Below, piece by piece: positions 54,147-64,000 of a stretch of 64,000 bases of DNA. The first letter of the stretch is position 1; every line of letters starts with the position of its first letter. The stretch is from Phytophthora hibernalis. Its lineage: Eukaryota; Oomycota; Peronosporomycetes; Peronosporales; Peronosporaceae. The notes below the pieces were generated by a model. That model saw only the letters and a program-made list of their open reading frames with translations. It did no database searches and was not told where the DNA came from. The DNA is taken from contig JAAKBF010000027.1 of the NCBI GenBank assembly GCA_012656075.1, forward strand, positions 372,001 through 436,000, read 5' to 3'. The translations under genes and the position numbers were made by a program.

Positions 54147-54170
54147 CCGAATTCCTCGATGAGCTGTACC
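54147..54170 (+). repeat. Left TIR of the pogo element
   Basis: Perfect 24-base inverted match to 56159-56182, next to a TA. Confidence 0.93.
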
Positions 54171-54770
54171 TCAAAATGCTCGATGAGCTGTACCCCCCAG
54201 TCGGGTTTGCCATACAAAGTGATGGGCAACTCTTAAGAGAAACTTCCTGAAAAGCTGTACCCCGGCTCACATTATATCCAATGAAATCGCTCGAACTTCA
54301 TTAGACATTTCGACAGCCAGAGCGATCATGGTAATGTGCTAGATTCATTCGCTCTCTGCGAGTTACTGACTTCGATGCGTGTCTACCAGGAAGGGGGACC
54401 GATGCCTGCGATCTCCGGAGTAGACGTTGTCGGCTGCGACGAAGGCGGTCGGGGAGAAGTTGCACGACACACGAGGTGTGCGGAACGCATGTGAAGGTTG
54501 ACGATGTCATCGTTTTCAGGGGAGGCAATAATTGGTGACGATGACCAGCTTGAGTACGTCGTGAAGGCGTTCTTGATACGATCTGGGGCACAAACGTAGT
54601 CACGTCGGCTTTCTTCCGCGGCGGCTGTTGAGAACCAGGGCGGCGTATGAAAGCAAGATGGCTATGGTTGTTGAGGACTTGCGAAAGTCCGAAAACAGTC
54701 AAAAACGGCGTCGTTCAGAACGAAACAGGTATAGTTCGTTGTTTATTGTTAACCGATGTCGAGCAGTATT

Positions 54771-56027
54771 TCAGAGCATAATGTCGAGCACTAAATCGGT
54801 GAGATCAATCTCGTGATCCGCTTCCTCAATTACTTCTGCGGTTTGGTTTTCTTCGCTCTCAGTGCTATCTTTGACACCATATCCAATCGATGCAAACGTT
54901 TTCACGATTGAGGCACTCTCAATCGCCTTCCAGGACGAAACGAGCCAACCGATGATATCTTCGTGATTAGGAGCTGGCACATTGGCGTCTCCACGGATAT
55001 TGTCCATTTTGCGAATAGCCCAATCATTGTACTGGTTTCGAATACCATTTTTCAATGGCCGGTTGATTCCAACATCGCAGGGCTGCAGCACACACGTGTA
55101 CCCACCAGGTATAATCTCCACCTCCGTCCCAATGTAATTCAGGGTTATAATAAAAGATGCCTGCACGTGGCACTTAAATTCATCCAACATCAGCATCGAA
55201 GCCGGATGCAAGGCAGCGTAGGGCTTCCACACTTTATCCAGCCATATTTGACAGCCCTGCTCGTCCATCCACCCGTTTTCCTGGCAGCATCCAAACACGT
55301 CCGGCGGAAGGAGCTTGTCAAGGCTCTTCTCAATTGTCGCGCCGGGTTTGGCTTTAAACACAACAAATAGAGGAAGCTTGGTCCCATCTTGAGCGCAAGT
55401 AGCACAAGCTGTAAGTCTTCTTGAATTGGACCCTGTTCCACGAATGGAAACTGTCCGAGCATTCACTTGGTTAATCGTTGTATCTGATGTCATCTCGAAA
55501 AACACTGCAGTTTCATCCATGTTGACTCGTAACGCAGGCGGAACGCCTTCCAATGTACCGCCAGATTCAAAACGCTCGTTCACCGCTGCGACAAATTCTC
55601 GGCGCACTTCCTCCAAGTGGCCGCTCAGGTTTTGCCCGACCCGCGTCTTACGACGGATACTTAGACGGTGGCGGTGTAGAAATGGATAAACCCACTTCCA
55701 CATAGCTTTCCACGAAATGACGGATTGAGTGCAACAGCCTTTGCTATTACCTGACCCGTTGACACCGCTAAATCATGCGATCGCCGTTCAATGATCCACG
55801 AAGCTAACTCCTCTTCAAGCTCAGCCTCTTGGCGAGGTCGCCCTGCGTTTAACGTCTTGGCCCGAGGATTTCTCATCACAGTGGTTTCGAGGGTAGCTTG
55901 ATGTTTCGCCCAGCGTCTTATTTGAGAGGGCTGCACATTGTACTTGCGAGCAACAGTCTTCACAGGGCTACGTTCCGCCTCAAGAACGATCAGCAGCTTC
56001 TTTTTGCGATCACGTACGCCCTCGCCA
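54771..56027 (-). pseudogene. pogo/Tigger transposase with frameshifts
   Basis: The start is probably near 56027 (MARAYVIA), but a shift is needed to reach KKLLIVLEAERSPVKTVARK, YNVQPSQIRRWAKHQ, a helix-turn-helix, and then a CENP-B-like part (AELEEELASWIIERRSHDLA). A second 1-base shift at about 55697 leads into 54771-55703. The DDE residues are in NMDETAVFFEM, MLMLDEFKCHVQ and LQPCDVGINRPLKN, with 35 residues between the second and third Asp. The tail is acidic and ends at 54771. Only these two shifts prevent a full protein. Confidence 0.88.
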
Positions 56028-56158
56028 TGATATCTCGGAATGGCGATCGGCCGGCAGGGCCAGTGAAGTCATATGATACGGAACGTGGCTGCTCGAAGAT
56101 CTGCATTGTATTTTAGACCAATGACAGGCAATTGAACCCACTGTACCCCTTTGACGAG

Positions 56159-56182
56159 GGTACAGCTCATCGAGGAATTCGG
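56159..56182 (-). repeat. Right TIR of the pogo element
   Basis: Perfect 24-base inverted match to 54147-54170, next to a TA. Confidence 0.93.
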
Positions 56183-56318
56183 TAGTTTTTATTCGTTTTT
56201 TATTTTTTCTTACATGAGTCAGAGTTTTTTGAAAAAAACTCACGTCGCTTGCCGTAGAAAGTGGATGAACATTTCAACCAATCAGATATATATTAGGATA
56301 AAATATAGAAACGTCGCT

Positions 56319-57876
56319 ATGACCACGAAGTTCGTGACGAACAGCGTTGCTCGCTCAGGCGCAACGGGTCGAGGGGTGAACATCGGCTCTTTATTGGTGC
56401 TCATCGGTGGCGTATTCGCTGTGATCGCAGCGTTACTCGCTCGCCACGGCTTCACTGGAAGAGACCACGGTACGGTGCCATAGATTTAATCCAGATAGTT
56501 AAAAACCCACACTAACCTTTTAGTATTGGACAGTGGTGGGCATCGACCTGGGCACGACGTACTCGGTGGTGGCCATTTCACAGAAGAACAATGTGACGGC
56601 AATTGCAGACGATGAGGGACACATCCTGGTACCATCCACGGTTGCGTTCCTGCCCCACGGAGGTATCATTCCTACCGAATTTTTGTTCTACAGAGTTGCT
56701 GGTGTTGACGTGATGGTTTGAATTGAGCAGAGGTTCTTGTGGGTCGAGAAGCTCGAGCGCACAGAACTACGGACCCGCAACATACAATCTTCAACGCCAA
56801 ACGCTTCCTTGGACGGGGGTACGTGATATGTTTTAGATGTTGACAAAAACTATTCCAGTTTTGACCTTTTTATGTTCTAACTCTGGCTCAGGTATAGTGA
56901 AGTTGTGGACTCGGAGGCCGACTCAAACGGCATCATACCCTACGAGTTTGTGGTCAAACCAGTTCAAGGCAATGCAAATGATGGTGTGTGCTTCGGGTTG
57001 GACTTGCCGGAGCAGCCGGACTGTGTCACACCGGTGCAGGTCGGCAGCGCTGTGGTGAGTCACCTTCGTTCCATGGCGCACCGGTTCGTTGGTCATGAGC
57101 AGATCACCAAGGCAGTCATTGCAGTGCCTGTGGACTTCAATGCCCAACAGCGCGACGCCACTGTGGCAGCATTTCGAGAGGCCGGATTGGAGGTTTCACG
57201 CGTCCTGGAAGAGCCGACAGCCGCAGCCATCGCCTACGGCCTGCACCAGGACCCAAATGTGAGCTTCTTGCTGGTGTTCGACTTTGGAGGGGGCACACTG
57301 GACGTGTCACTGCTCTTTGCGCGAAACGGAGCTATCAGTGTGCTAGACACGCTTGGAGACAATCACTTGGGCGGCGAGGATCTGGATGCGCTGCTTGCAG
57401 CCTGGCTGGGGAAGGAATTTGAAGTGCAGCTCGGTACACTGATTACATCACGTGGGACCGATGGCGAGGCGAAAAACTTTGATAAAGATGGGATGGCACC
57501 TCCGTGCACGTTAGCTGGGGTTCGCCACGCTGCCGAGCTGCTGAAGAGGCAGCTGACTGCTTCCTCCACTGCTAGTGCTGTTTGTGTCTGGACGGAAGGC
57601 CCGAAAATGGTCCGAGCTGAAGTGAAAACCACGCGGGCGCAGTTTGAGGCGCTCTGCGGATCACTGCTGGAGCGCACAATGATCCCTGTTCGTGAGGTCT
57701 TAGAAGCGAACAACATGGAGACCGAAGAAATCGATGCTGTTGTTCTGGTCGGAGGGTCCTCACGAGTCCCGTGGGTGCGTGAGCGCCTCACTGACATGTT
57801 CCAGGGCCGCGCACCACTCTCAAACATCGATCCAGACCTAGCCGTAGCGTATGGAGCAGCGCGAACGCTGGATTAG
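56319..57876 (+). CDS. Hsp70-like ATPase of the HSPA13/STCH type
   Basis: Four exons: 56319-56469, 56534-56662, 56731-56818 and 56892-57876, all with GT-AG introns of 62-73 bases that keep the frame. The start gives a short leader with one membrane or signal segment (SLLVLIGGVFAVIAALLARH). The Hsp70 nucleotide-binding domain follows: VVGIDLGTTYSVVAIS, NAKRFLGRG, EEPTAAAIAYGL, LLVFDFGGGTLDVSLL and AVVLVGGSSRVPWVRERL. The protein ends right after PLSNIDPDLAVAYGAA with no substrate-binding domain. An N-terminal anchor plus ATPase-only architecture is that of HSPA13 (STCH), an ER-associated Hsp70 relative. Confidence 0.9.
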
Positions 57877-58033
57877 ACAAAACTCTAGTGACAATAGACG
57901 AAACGATCAATGCATTTACGCGTACAACCCTGCATCCATATCTGTAAGTCTAGCATATCGTAGGCATTCCTCCAGCTGATTGATCACTAAGCCCACGCAG
58001 GATGAATCGCTAACCTGTCTTGCCAACCTTCGT

Positions 58034-59195
58034 CTAGAGCGTCGTGATGGCCGTTTGCGCTAGTATCAAATCAAGCAAACGGTTTAGTTCAACTGAGCTC
58101 GCAAATAGTGTGTCAAGCGTATCCTCCTTACCAATCTCAGCGAGGTCAGGAGATGCGTGTGCCGCGTAGAAGTCCTGGATGTAATCGAGCGCATACTTCT
58201 GCAGGCGCTCGTTGATTCCGTCGTCATCCTGGTCGGCGCGGTAGCCACGCTTCACCGCGATCGCCTTGGTGCAGGTCAGCAGCGCAAAGTATGCGCGCAG
58301 GTTCTGGCTCTTATTCAGCTCGATCGAGTGCGCGTAGTGCTTGCGCGCCGTCAGCAGGCTGTCCAGCCCGCCGATAGTCGAGTAGATCTGAAGACAAAAA
58401 CCTCTCAGTTTCCCTCCCACAGCAAATTAACCCCCGCCAACGTACGTCAGCTAGACGACTGTGGGAGATGGCGTCCATGGGGTTCAGCAGCACCATCTCC
58501 TCGTAGCAAAAGGCGGCGTAGCGGTACGCTCCCATGGACAGGTACGTCTCGCCCAGCTCCGTCCACTGCAGCAATTACACAAATCCAACAACAATCAGAC
58601 AATTTCCTCCCTTTCAACAGCAGCGGCACGTACCGCCGCCAGGTCCGAGCCGAAGTTGCGCAGGAGCTCGTTGAGCGCCGCCACCACATCTGACGTCTTC
58701 TTCTGCGCCTTGAGCACCGCCACCTTCCTCTTGAGCACCAGCATATTGGCAGGGTTACTCTCCAGTAACTCGTCGTACAGCGCCAAGGCCTTGGCGAACT
58801 CCCGCGCTGCTCCAGCCGCATGCCTTCGAGTCGCGCGACGCGGAGCTGCCCGAGAACTTGCTCTGCAGCGCCGTGAGACACGCGTCCGCCAGCTCGTCGT
58901 CGTGCAGGTCTAGCGCCGCCACAAACGTCTGCTCATGCACGCTCCATACTAAAGGTAAAAGCACGAAAACGCGTTAAAACAGTTTATAATCCCCCGTATC
59001 CGCAGTTTCGGCACTCTTACGCTCGTCGCCGAGTCCCCAGCTGTGCTTCGTCACCAGCTGCTTCCCCACACGCGCCACGGCACGCGGCTCGCGCAGCTTC
59101 TCCCTGCGCACATACTGCAGCAACTCCACGCAGCGGTCGCGCGCCCCGCTGCTCTCCGCGGCCGCCAGCTTCTGCTCGAACTCGCGCTGCCCCAT
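58034..59195 (-). CDS. EMC2: ER membrane complex subunit 2 (TPR protein)
   Basis: Four exons on the minus strand: 59195-59021, 58948-58634, 58565-58446 and 58387-58034. The start MGQREFEQKLAAAES is at 59195. Readings such as QTFVAALDLHDDELADACLT, VARLEGMRLEQRG, ALYDELLESNPANMLVLKRK, AWTELGETYLSMGAYRYAAF and CYEEMVLLNPMDAISHSRLA are tetratricopeptide sequences in the EMC2 order. EMC2 is the cytosolic scaffold of the ER membrane complex that inserts membrane proteins. Exon 2 contains two 1-base losses (near 58845 and 58800) that shift the frame; in an essential gene these look like sequence errors. Identification is by recognition of the motif order. Confidence 0.88.
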
Positions 59196-59660
59196 GATGA
59201 TTGGAAACAGGGTTACGTTGACCACACACATTGTAAGTCTGACATTTAGACAAGAGATGTTTAGTTTTATACACTTTATTTTTAACAAGAAAATGTTTTT
59301 TTATCTGTGCATCGAATGTGGAGCTTGCAGTTTGATCCAATCCGTTAATTTCACTACAGTAGTTTACACCATTTTGGTTGTCACCTTGCTGCTGCGGCAC
59401 AAAACGCAGCAAGCGTCCAGCAGGTCTACCATAATACTGCTGAAGCCATCATGATGCCCACATTCTCCAGCAGGTGGAAGCTAGAATAGGATGCCATACG
59501 CCAACGTTTTGGTGGCTGGCCATGTGATCCACACGAAAGAATCAGAAGGCACGCCACGAAGGAAATCGGTAGGTCGGATGCTCGATCGAAATCACTCGAG
59601 CCACCACTTCATTTTTCAATTGGACGTCCGCTTACTCGGATCTTCCTTCAAGCTGCAATT
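59196..59660. other. Divergent intergenic region
   Basis: Lies between the EMC2 start (minus) and the start of the secreted protein gene (plus), so it should hold both promoters. No clear motif is recognised. Confidence 0.4.
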
Positions 59661-59663
59661 GCA

Positions 59664-60541
59664 ATGACCAAGTTCCTTACTGCTGCCACCGCTACCATTG
59701 CAGCAATCGCTGCTACAAGAACCACCGCCGAAGACAACTGTGTGCTGGTAGACTTCGTCGCCGAAAAGTCCGAATTCTCTGATCTCAACGCTGCGATCGA
59801 CCTCGTCAAGGCTGCCAATGTGGTTGATTCGATGTTCGGGAGTTCGACCCCTTAATTCTGCATGACATCAAGCTCGGCGAGTTCAGTTACAGCCTTTGGG
59901 GGCAGGACCTGACGATCATACCCACCATCGACTCGATGAACGTCACAGGTCTCACCACCATCGCGTTTGAGCACGTCAATGCCACCTCTTCGAATTGTGT
60001 CGATATCGGGGTGTGTTCTGATGATGAAGTGTCAGTCGACGCTACGTTGAGCATATCTGTCAAGGAGCTGGATGCGACTGCCACGGCACACATAGCGTTG
60101 GCTTTTGAGAAGCCAACCTTTACGACCAATATCGAGGCGAGCCTTTATGCATGTGCGCCCGGTGTATCCTCGACTTCATGCTCGAACATGACAGTTATGG
60201 GGATTGAAGCTGAGGTGGTTGGTACTAATACCGCCGGTGGTAGCTACAACAACATCCTAAAAGAGGTACTCATGAAGTTTAAAGACGCTTCGGTGCAGTC
60301 GTTTACTCTGGATTTCTCATCGGTATCCACGTTCGACATCAGCTTCGACAGCTCCAGCTCAGTGTTCTCCTCGATCACGGGTCTGCTCGCTGACTACTCA
60401 GCAGATGAGATCAACAAAAAGGGTGACGTCTATGATACTGTCATTTCCACCTCCAACGATGAGATGCTGCGCCTACTTAATGACCTCATCGAGTCGAAGC
60501 TCAAATCTCAATTTGGTGCTACTTGCTTACCAGAAAACTAA
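59664..60541 (+). CDS. Secreted protein of unknown function, one frameshift
   Basis: The start at 59664 gives a signal peptide (MTKFLTAATATIAAIAATRT, cleavage likely before EDNCV). The mature part begins CVLVDFVAEKSEFSDLNAAI. Near 59838 a 1-base loss (GGG where GGGG is expected) shifts the frame; the other frame continues DPLILHDIKLGEFSYSLWGQ and stays open to 60541. There are six or so Cys residues and several N-glycosylation sequons (NVT, NAT, NMT). No RXLR, LFLAK or known domain is seen. It is most likely an extracellular or surface protein. Confidence 0.7.
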
Positions 60542-61080
60542 CCGGTGGGTGTCGAATAGTGTTTATATGTACAAGCGTTAGATTTTCTAAGCCCCACTTG
60601 TTGTCTTCGACATTACTTCTGAAGTACTTCTTTGAAATAGACGGAGCTGTATCCAGCTCACTCATGTGAGTCCGATTCGTGGGCCAAGCTCTAATACATG
60701 TAAATACTTCAAAATGTTACGTACTCATGTCTTCATTCGCCAAAACAGTGTCTAAGGCACCGAGTGGACACCACGTTGACGAAAAAGTAAATCCAGCGAG
60801 GTTCCAGCTGCGTATTTCGAGGATAAGTGCTTTTGGATGGCTACCCCAAGGAATAGTGCATGTTAACGGTGACGGTAGTATATGTATAATAGTCTTGGAG
60901 GTACGCTCAGGTTTATACCAAAGAGGGAGATCAGTGTTCACAATTGCCGAAGTATTATGGTTTTTGTAACGTTTCTATTCGAGACAACTGTAGAACGCGC
61001 AAATATTCTGACTACAGCGGCCCGAAATATGATTGCATTCTTTCGACAAATCAAAATCCATACTTTGTAGTCCGCTGCAA
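60542..61080. other. Intergenic stretch between convergent genes
   Basis: 3' flanks of the secreted protein gene (plus) and of the 5'-nucleotidase gene (minus). No further gene seen. Confidence 0.45.
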
Positions 61081-61081
61081 A

Positions 61082-63293
61082 TCATGCCGGTCCTGTAGAT
61101 TGTTCGTGCGGCATGGCGATCCGCTCAGGATAGAAAGTGTGGTTGGAAGGGTATTCCAACAGGTTCTCTAGTCTTGCTGAATAGATGTCGACGTAGCGCT
61201 GAACGATGAACGCAAATTGCGAAGGGTAGGTGTCAGCTCGGAACACAGATCCAAAATTGACGTTGATCAGGTTCTCCATTTCCGTCTGAAGTGCCTCGTG
61301 CACATTCACAAGCTGCTCGACGAAAATATGGTTCTAAACAAACATTCGGTTAACACTCCATACATAGGACTCTGAGCAACACATTTAGGCGGTACCTGGG
61401 GCACTGGCTCGGAGCGAAGCTCGTTTTGGATGTTTCGCATTAGCTCTTCGAACTTGTCCATCTGTAGGAACAGTATTTAGATCGAGCTCGTCAACGCCAT
61501 GGGAAAGTTAAACTGCCGATCTATGAATTCTCACCTGGAAAGCAAGCTGTTGGTATTCTGGTGTTCGCTGCACTTTCATTTCATCCTCCAACTCACTGTT
61601 ACATTGAACAATATGAGTTCCCCAAAAATATGGACAGATGATGCTCAGAAAATGAAAAGAAAAACTTGCCGAATGATGGCACCCGTCCGCCAACCATTAG
61701 CACGCGAAGGCTCAACCAGATCCGAGAACAAGTTGTCACTGTGAACAAAATAAAGAGCAAATTCGTCAACGAACCAAGGAAATGGTGCTCAAGCATACCA
61801 GAAACATACCCAATGTAGAGCACTCGGCTGCCGACCCACCCCGTCAACTTGGACAAGTGGTAAAGACTTCCCTGTGTGTATACATCCCCATGCTCCATTG
61901 CTCGGACTGCATGCCACTATCCAAGTAAACGAGGTCAGTACAAATTGCACGATCAGTTAATCCACACAAGGACCCTCCCAACCTGGACTTGCTTGTGTCC
62001 AATATCAAGCTTGCGGAACGAGCGCTGGCGGGTGTAGAACTTGGGTTTCCGGGCGCTGACGATCACCACATCGAAAAGCTGCATCCGAAATAATGAGCGC
62101 GCTTAGTACGAAACGGAGCAAATGAAAATCCGGGTCCATTGTGTTCGCACCTCTCGCCAGTCATCTCCAAGCATGTACTTTAAGCCTGCGTTGATGTACG
62201 AGAACGAGCTGTTCGTGCACAAAAATGTTTTCTTTCCTGAGTTCTGTACACAGATCACTCGTCAGCCACGCGACAATGAAATCGTGTCTCCTTATATATA
62301 TTTATATACCCACCCGGATGCGTTCCAACAGCGGCCTCAGCGTAGGGCTGGGCTCGATGTACTTTGGCAGATCCAGTGCCACCTCCTTGTGCATGTCACC
62401 ACTGAGATGCACGTTCGCGATGGCCTGGTTGACGTCCTCAACGAGCGCAACTGGTTCGTACTCGATGTCCCGGTCCAGCATGTACTGCACCACGTCCCCG
62501 AAGAGACAGGCATGCGCCACACTGAACAGGTCATTGAGCGGCTCCATGTTGTAGTCGCGGTCGTGCACCGAAATGTGCCTGGAGCCTCCGTACAAATCGA
62601 TGATCTCGTCCCGCGAGAGCCGCTGGCGGCCTCGAAACACAGCCGTGTTCGAGAGTTTTTGGTGCGAGCTGATCTTGCACAGAAGGCCCTTCTGCTTGTC
62701 GATCGTCAGCCCCCGAATGGCGAAGCTCGAGTCGTACTGCAACATCGACACACCTTCTGGGTACCGCAACTTACCCACCTACAGTGCAACAAGTTAGTAG
62801 TTGCACCAATTTGCACACATGCTGTGAATATTATCCGACGGCACCATGTAGTCTCTAGCCATGGAGTAAATGAGGTGCTGCAGCTCTTCCGTGTAGTGGC
62901 ACAGTGTGTAGTCGTAGTCTGCACATTATACTAGTAGGTCAGCAATTTATTGCAACTTCAACTATTGCAATAATTGCTGTACCAAAGCCGACCACGTCAA
63001 TGCCAGACAATCTCAGATGGTTGTTGGCGAACACGACGTCCGACCGGAACGCGGTCTTGGGCGTGAACGTTTGCACGTCTCGCTGTCAGAATCAGAAGAA
63101 TCAGACACTCGATCCCAAAGTCTGCCAATGGACGACGTCCACGCACCTCGTAGCTCGCCACCAGGCGGTGGATGACCGGCAGCGACGCTGGGATGGACGC
63201 GCGCACCTGCGGCACAAACGAGAGCGCGGAGAAGCGGCGCGACAGAGACGGCGCTGCGTGTAGGAGTCGTGAAGACGCTCGCAGCAGAGCCAT
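61082..63293 (-). CDS. Mitochondrial HAD-type 5'-nucleotidase (NT5DC family), about eleven exons
   Basis: Start at 63293 (MALLRASSRLLHAAPSLSRR), an Arg/Ala/Ser-rich leader typical of mitochondrial import. Exons seen: 63293-63147, 63082-62983, 62918 to about 62820, 62778-62314, 62243-62151, 62078-61983, then about 61890-61820, 61720-61655, 61610-61545, 61462-61396 and 61335-61082. Motif I is GFDYDYTLCHYTEELQH with both Asps. Others: FAIRGLTIDKQKGLLCKISS, KKTFLCTNSSFSYINAGLKY, FDVVIVSARKPKFYTRQRSF, GSRVLYIG with DNLFSDLVEPSRANGWRTGA, and YPSQFAFIVQRYVDIYSARL. This is the family of cytosolic IMP/GMP 5'-nucleotidases and NT5DC1-3. The exon 3 donor is not clear; otherwise intact. Confidence 0.88.
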
Positions 63294-64000
63294 GAGGGAT
63301 GGGTTTTGTGGGTTGGATTACCCCGGGGTTACCGTCCACCCCGAGCACCCAAATTGAGGGTATTGGGTGGGTTATTGAAAAACCCACCCGTTTACTTTCC
63401 AGCAAATCATAATTTTTGTTTCCAAAATGAATTGGATTTAAAAATCATAAATATAATTTTTCGGGCATGTATTATTAATATTATATTAATAAATGTATTA
63501 ATACACGTTGTATTACAAAACGAGCGACAGGGAATAGGAAAATGAAAAACAAACCCGGCATTTTGACTCAACATATATAATACGGTACCACCCCATAATA
63601 CATGCTTGGAAAACCCGGTGTCTTATGTTGCTAGATTAGGGCCAATCAGAACGCGCTCTTGAAGCAACTCAAACTACGGTTGCTTAAAGCGGGTCACTGC
63701 AAAGGAAGACACAAACAAACCAGTTGAGCCCTCGAGGATGATTTCAAGTCTTCACAGTCTTCGAACAACTGCAACTTCAATCCCAGCTTTGCGAGCAAAT
63801 AGTCTCCAGACAGGTTGAACGTCTTCGCCAAGCGGGAGACGAGGCGAGGTTGTGGAATGAAGCGTCCGAAGAAGAACACTTGATTTCGGTAATTGCCAGT
63901 ACTCCTTGGACAACCGCAAAAAGCTGCAAGAAATTGATCAGCAAAATACGTCAAGGGCGTACACGACTTGCCGGCAGCGCGTACATGACTTGTCGGCAGC
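63294..64000. other. AT-rich flank with one unassigned ORF
   Basis: 63440-63500 is very AT-rich (TATTATTAATATTATATTAA). A minus-strand ORF at 63694-63954 (QVFFFGRFIPQPRLVSRLAK) shows no family resemblance I can name and may run beyond the window. The 5' region of the 5'-nucleotidase gene is here. Confidence 0.4.

Larger units (their letters stand above)
54147..56182 (-). mobile_element. pogo/Tigger-type DNA transposon with perfect 24-base TIRs
   Basis: The left end 54147-54170 starts CCGAATTCCTCGATGAGCTG and is the exact reverse complement of 56159-56182. TA dinucleotides flank both ends (54145-54146 and 56183-56184). The element is 2036 bases and carries one minus-strand transposase. GAGCTGTACC recurs twice more inside the left end (54183 and 54250 regions). 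Perfect terminal repeats suggest recent activity. Confidence 0.93.

Noticed and set aside
58157..58913. Plus-strand ORFs over EMC2
   Set aside because: Antisense to EMC2 exons with clear TPR sequence.
62122..62934. 270-residue plus-strand ORF
   Set aside because: Antisense to well-conserved NT5DC exons.

Overview
The window looks like an oomycete nuclear genome, most likely Phytophthora or a close Peronosporales relative. The basis is the mix of oomycete-type mobile elements (chromodomain Gypsy, Copia, an L1-like LINE, Crypton, piggyBac, pogo, MULE, Helitron), short GT-AG introns of roughly 60-75 bases, a SANT/Gly-rich/DOT1 protein architecture and compact housekeeping genes. No database search was possible, so family names rest on motifs read from the translations.

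Positions 1-56,200 are a transposon graveyard with a few genes. A degenerate Copia (1-2,530, +) is followed by a Gypsy pol region (about 3,669-8,000, -) that carries a clean internal inversion (3,741-4,585). An L1-like LINE (about 9,800-15,089, -) is split by an intact-ended Tc1/mariner element (12,693-14,333) and cut at its 5' side by a piggyBac (15,090 to about 19,180). A SANT/Gly-rich/DOT1 gene (26,265 down to about 20,035, -) is interrupted by a complete Copia with LTRs and a CGAAG target duplication (20,204-24,839). Next come a small hypothetical gene, a decayed SET-domain gene, a large Helitron (29,713-35,611) and a tRNA-like sequence.

From 36,700 to 41,400 there are three claudin-like four-helix membrane protein genes; the outer two form a near-identical inverted pair, and one of them has a 1-base frameshift. 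After that come a Gypsy gag remnant, a Crypton recombinase, a Ulp1-like C48 protease, the C-terminal part of a Gypsy integrase with chromodomain, a second Gypsy gag on the minus strand, a FAR1-type MULE and a pogo element with perfect terminal repeats.

From 56,300 onward the sequence becomes a compact housekeeping island: an HSPA13/STCH-like Hsp70 (+), EMC2 (-), a secreted protein (+) and a mitochondrial NT5DC-type HAD 5'-nucleotidase with about eleven exons (-). The sharp change from repeat-rich to gene-dense sequence fits the two-speed genome layout known in Phytophthora. The most informative observations are the nested insertions whose removal restores the host reading frame, and the Gypsy element whose two halves, 43 kb apart and in opposite orientation, break at the same TA dinucleotide.
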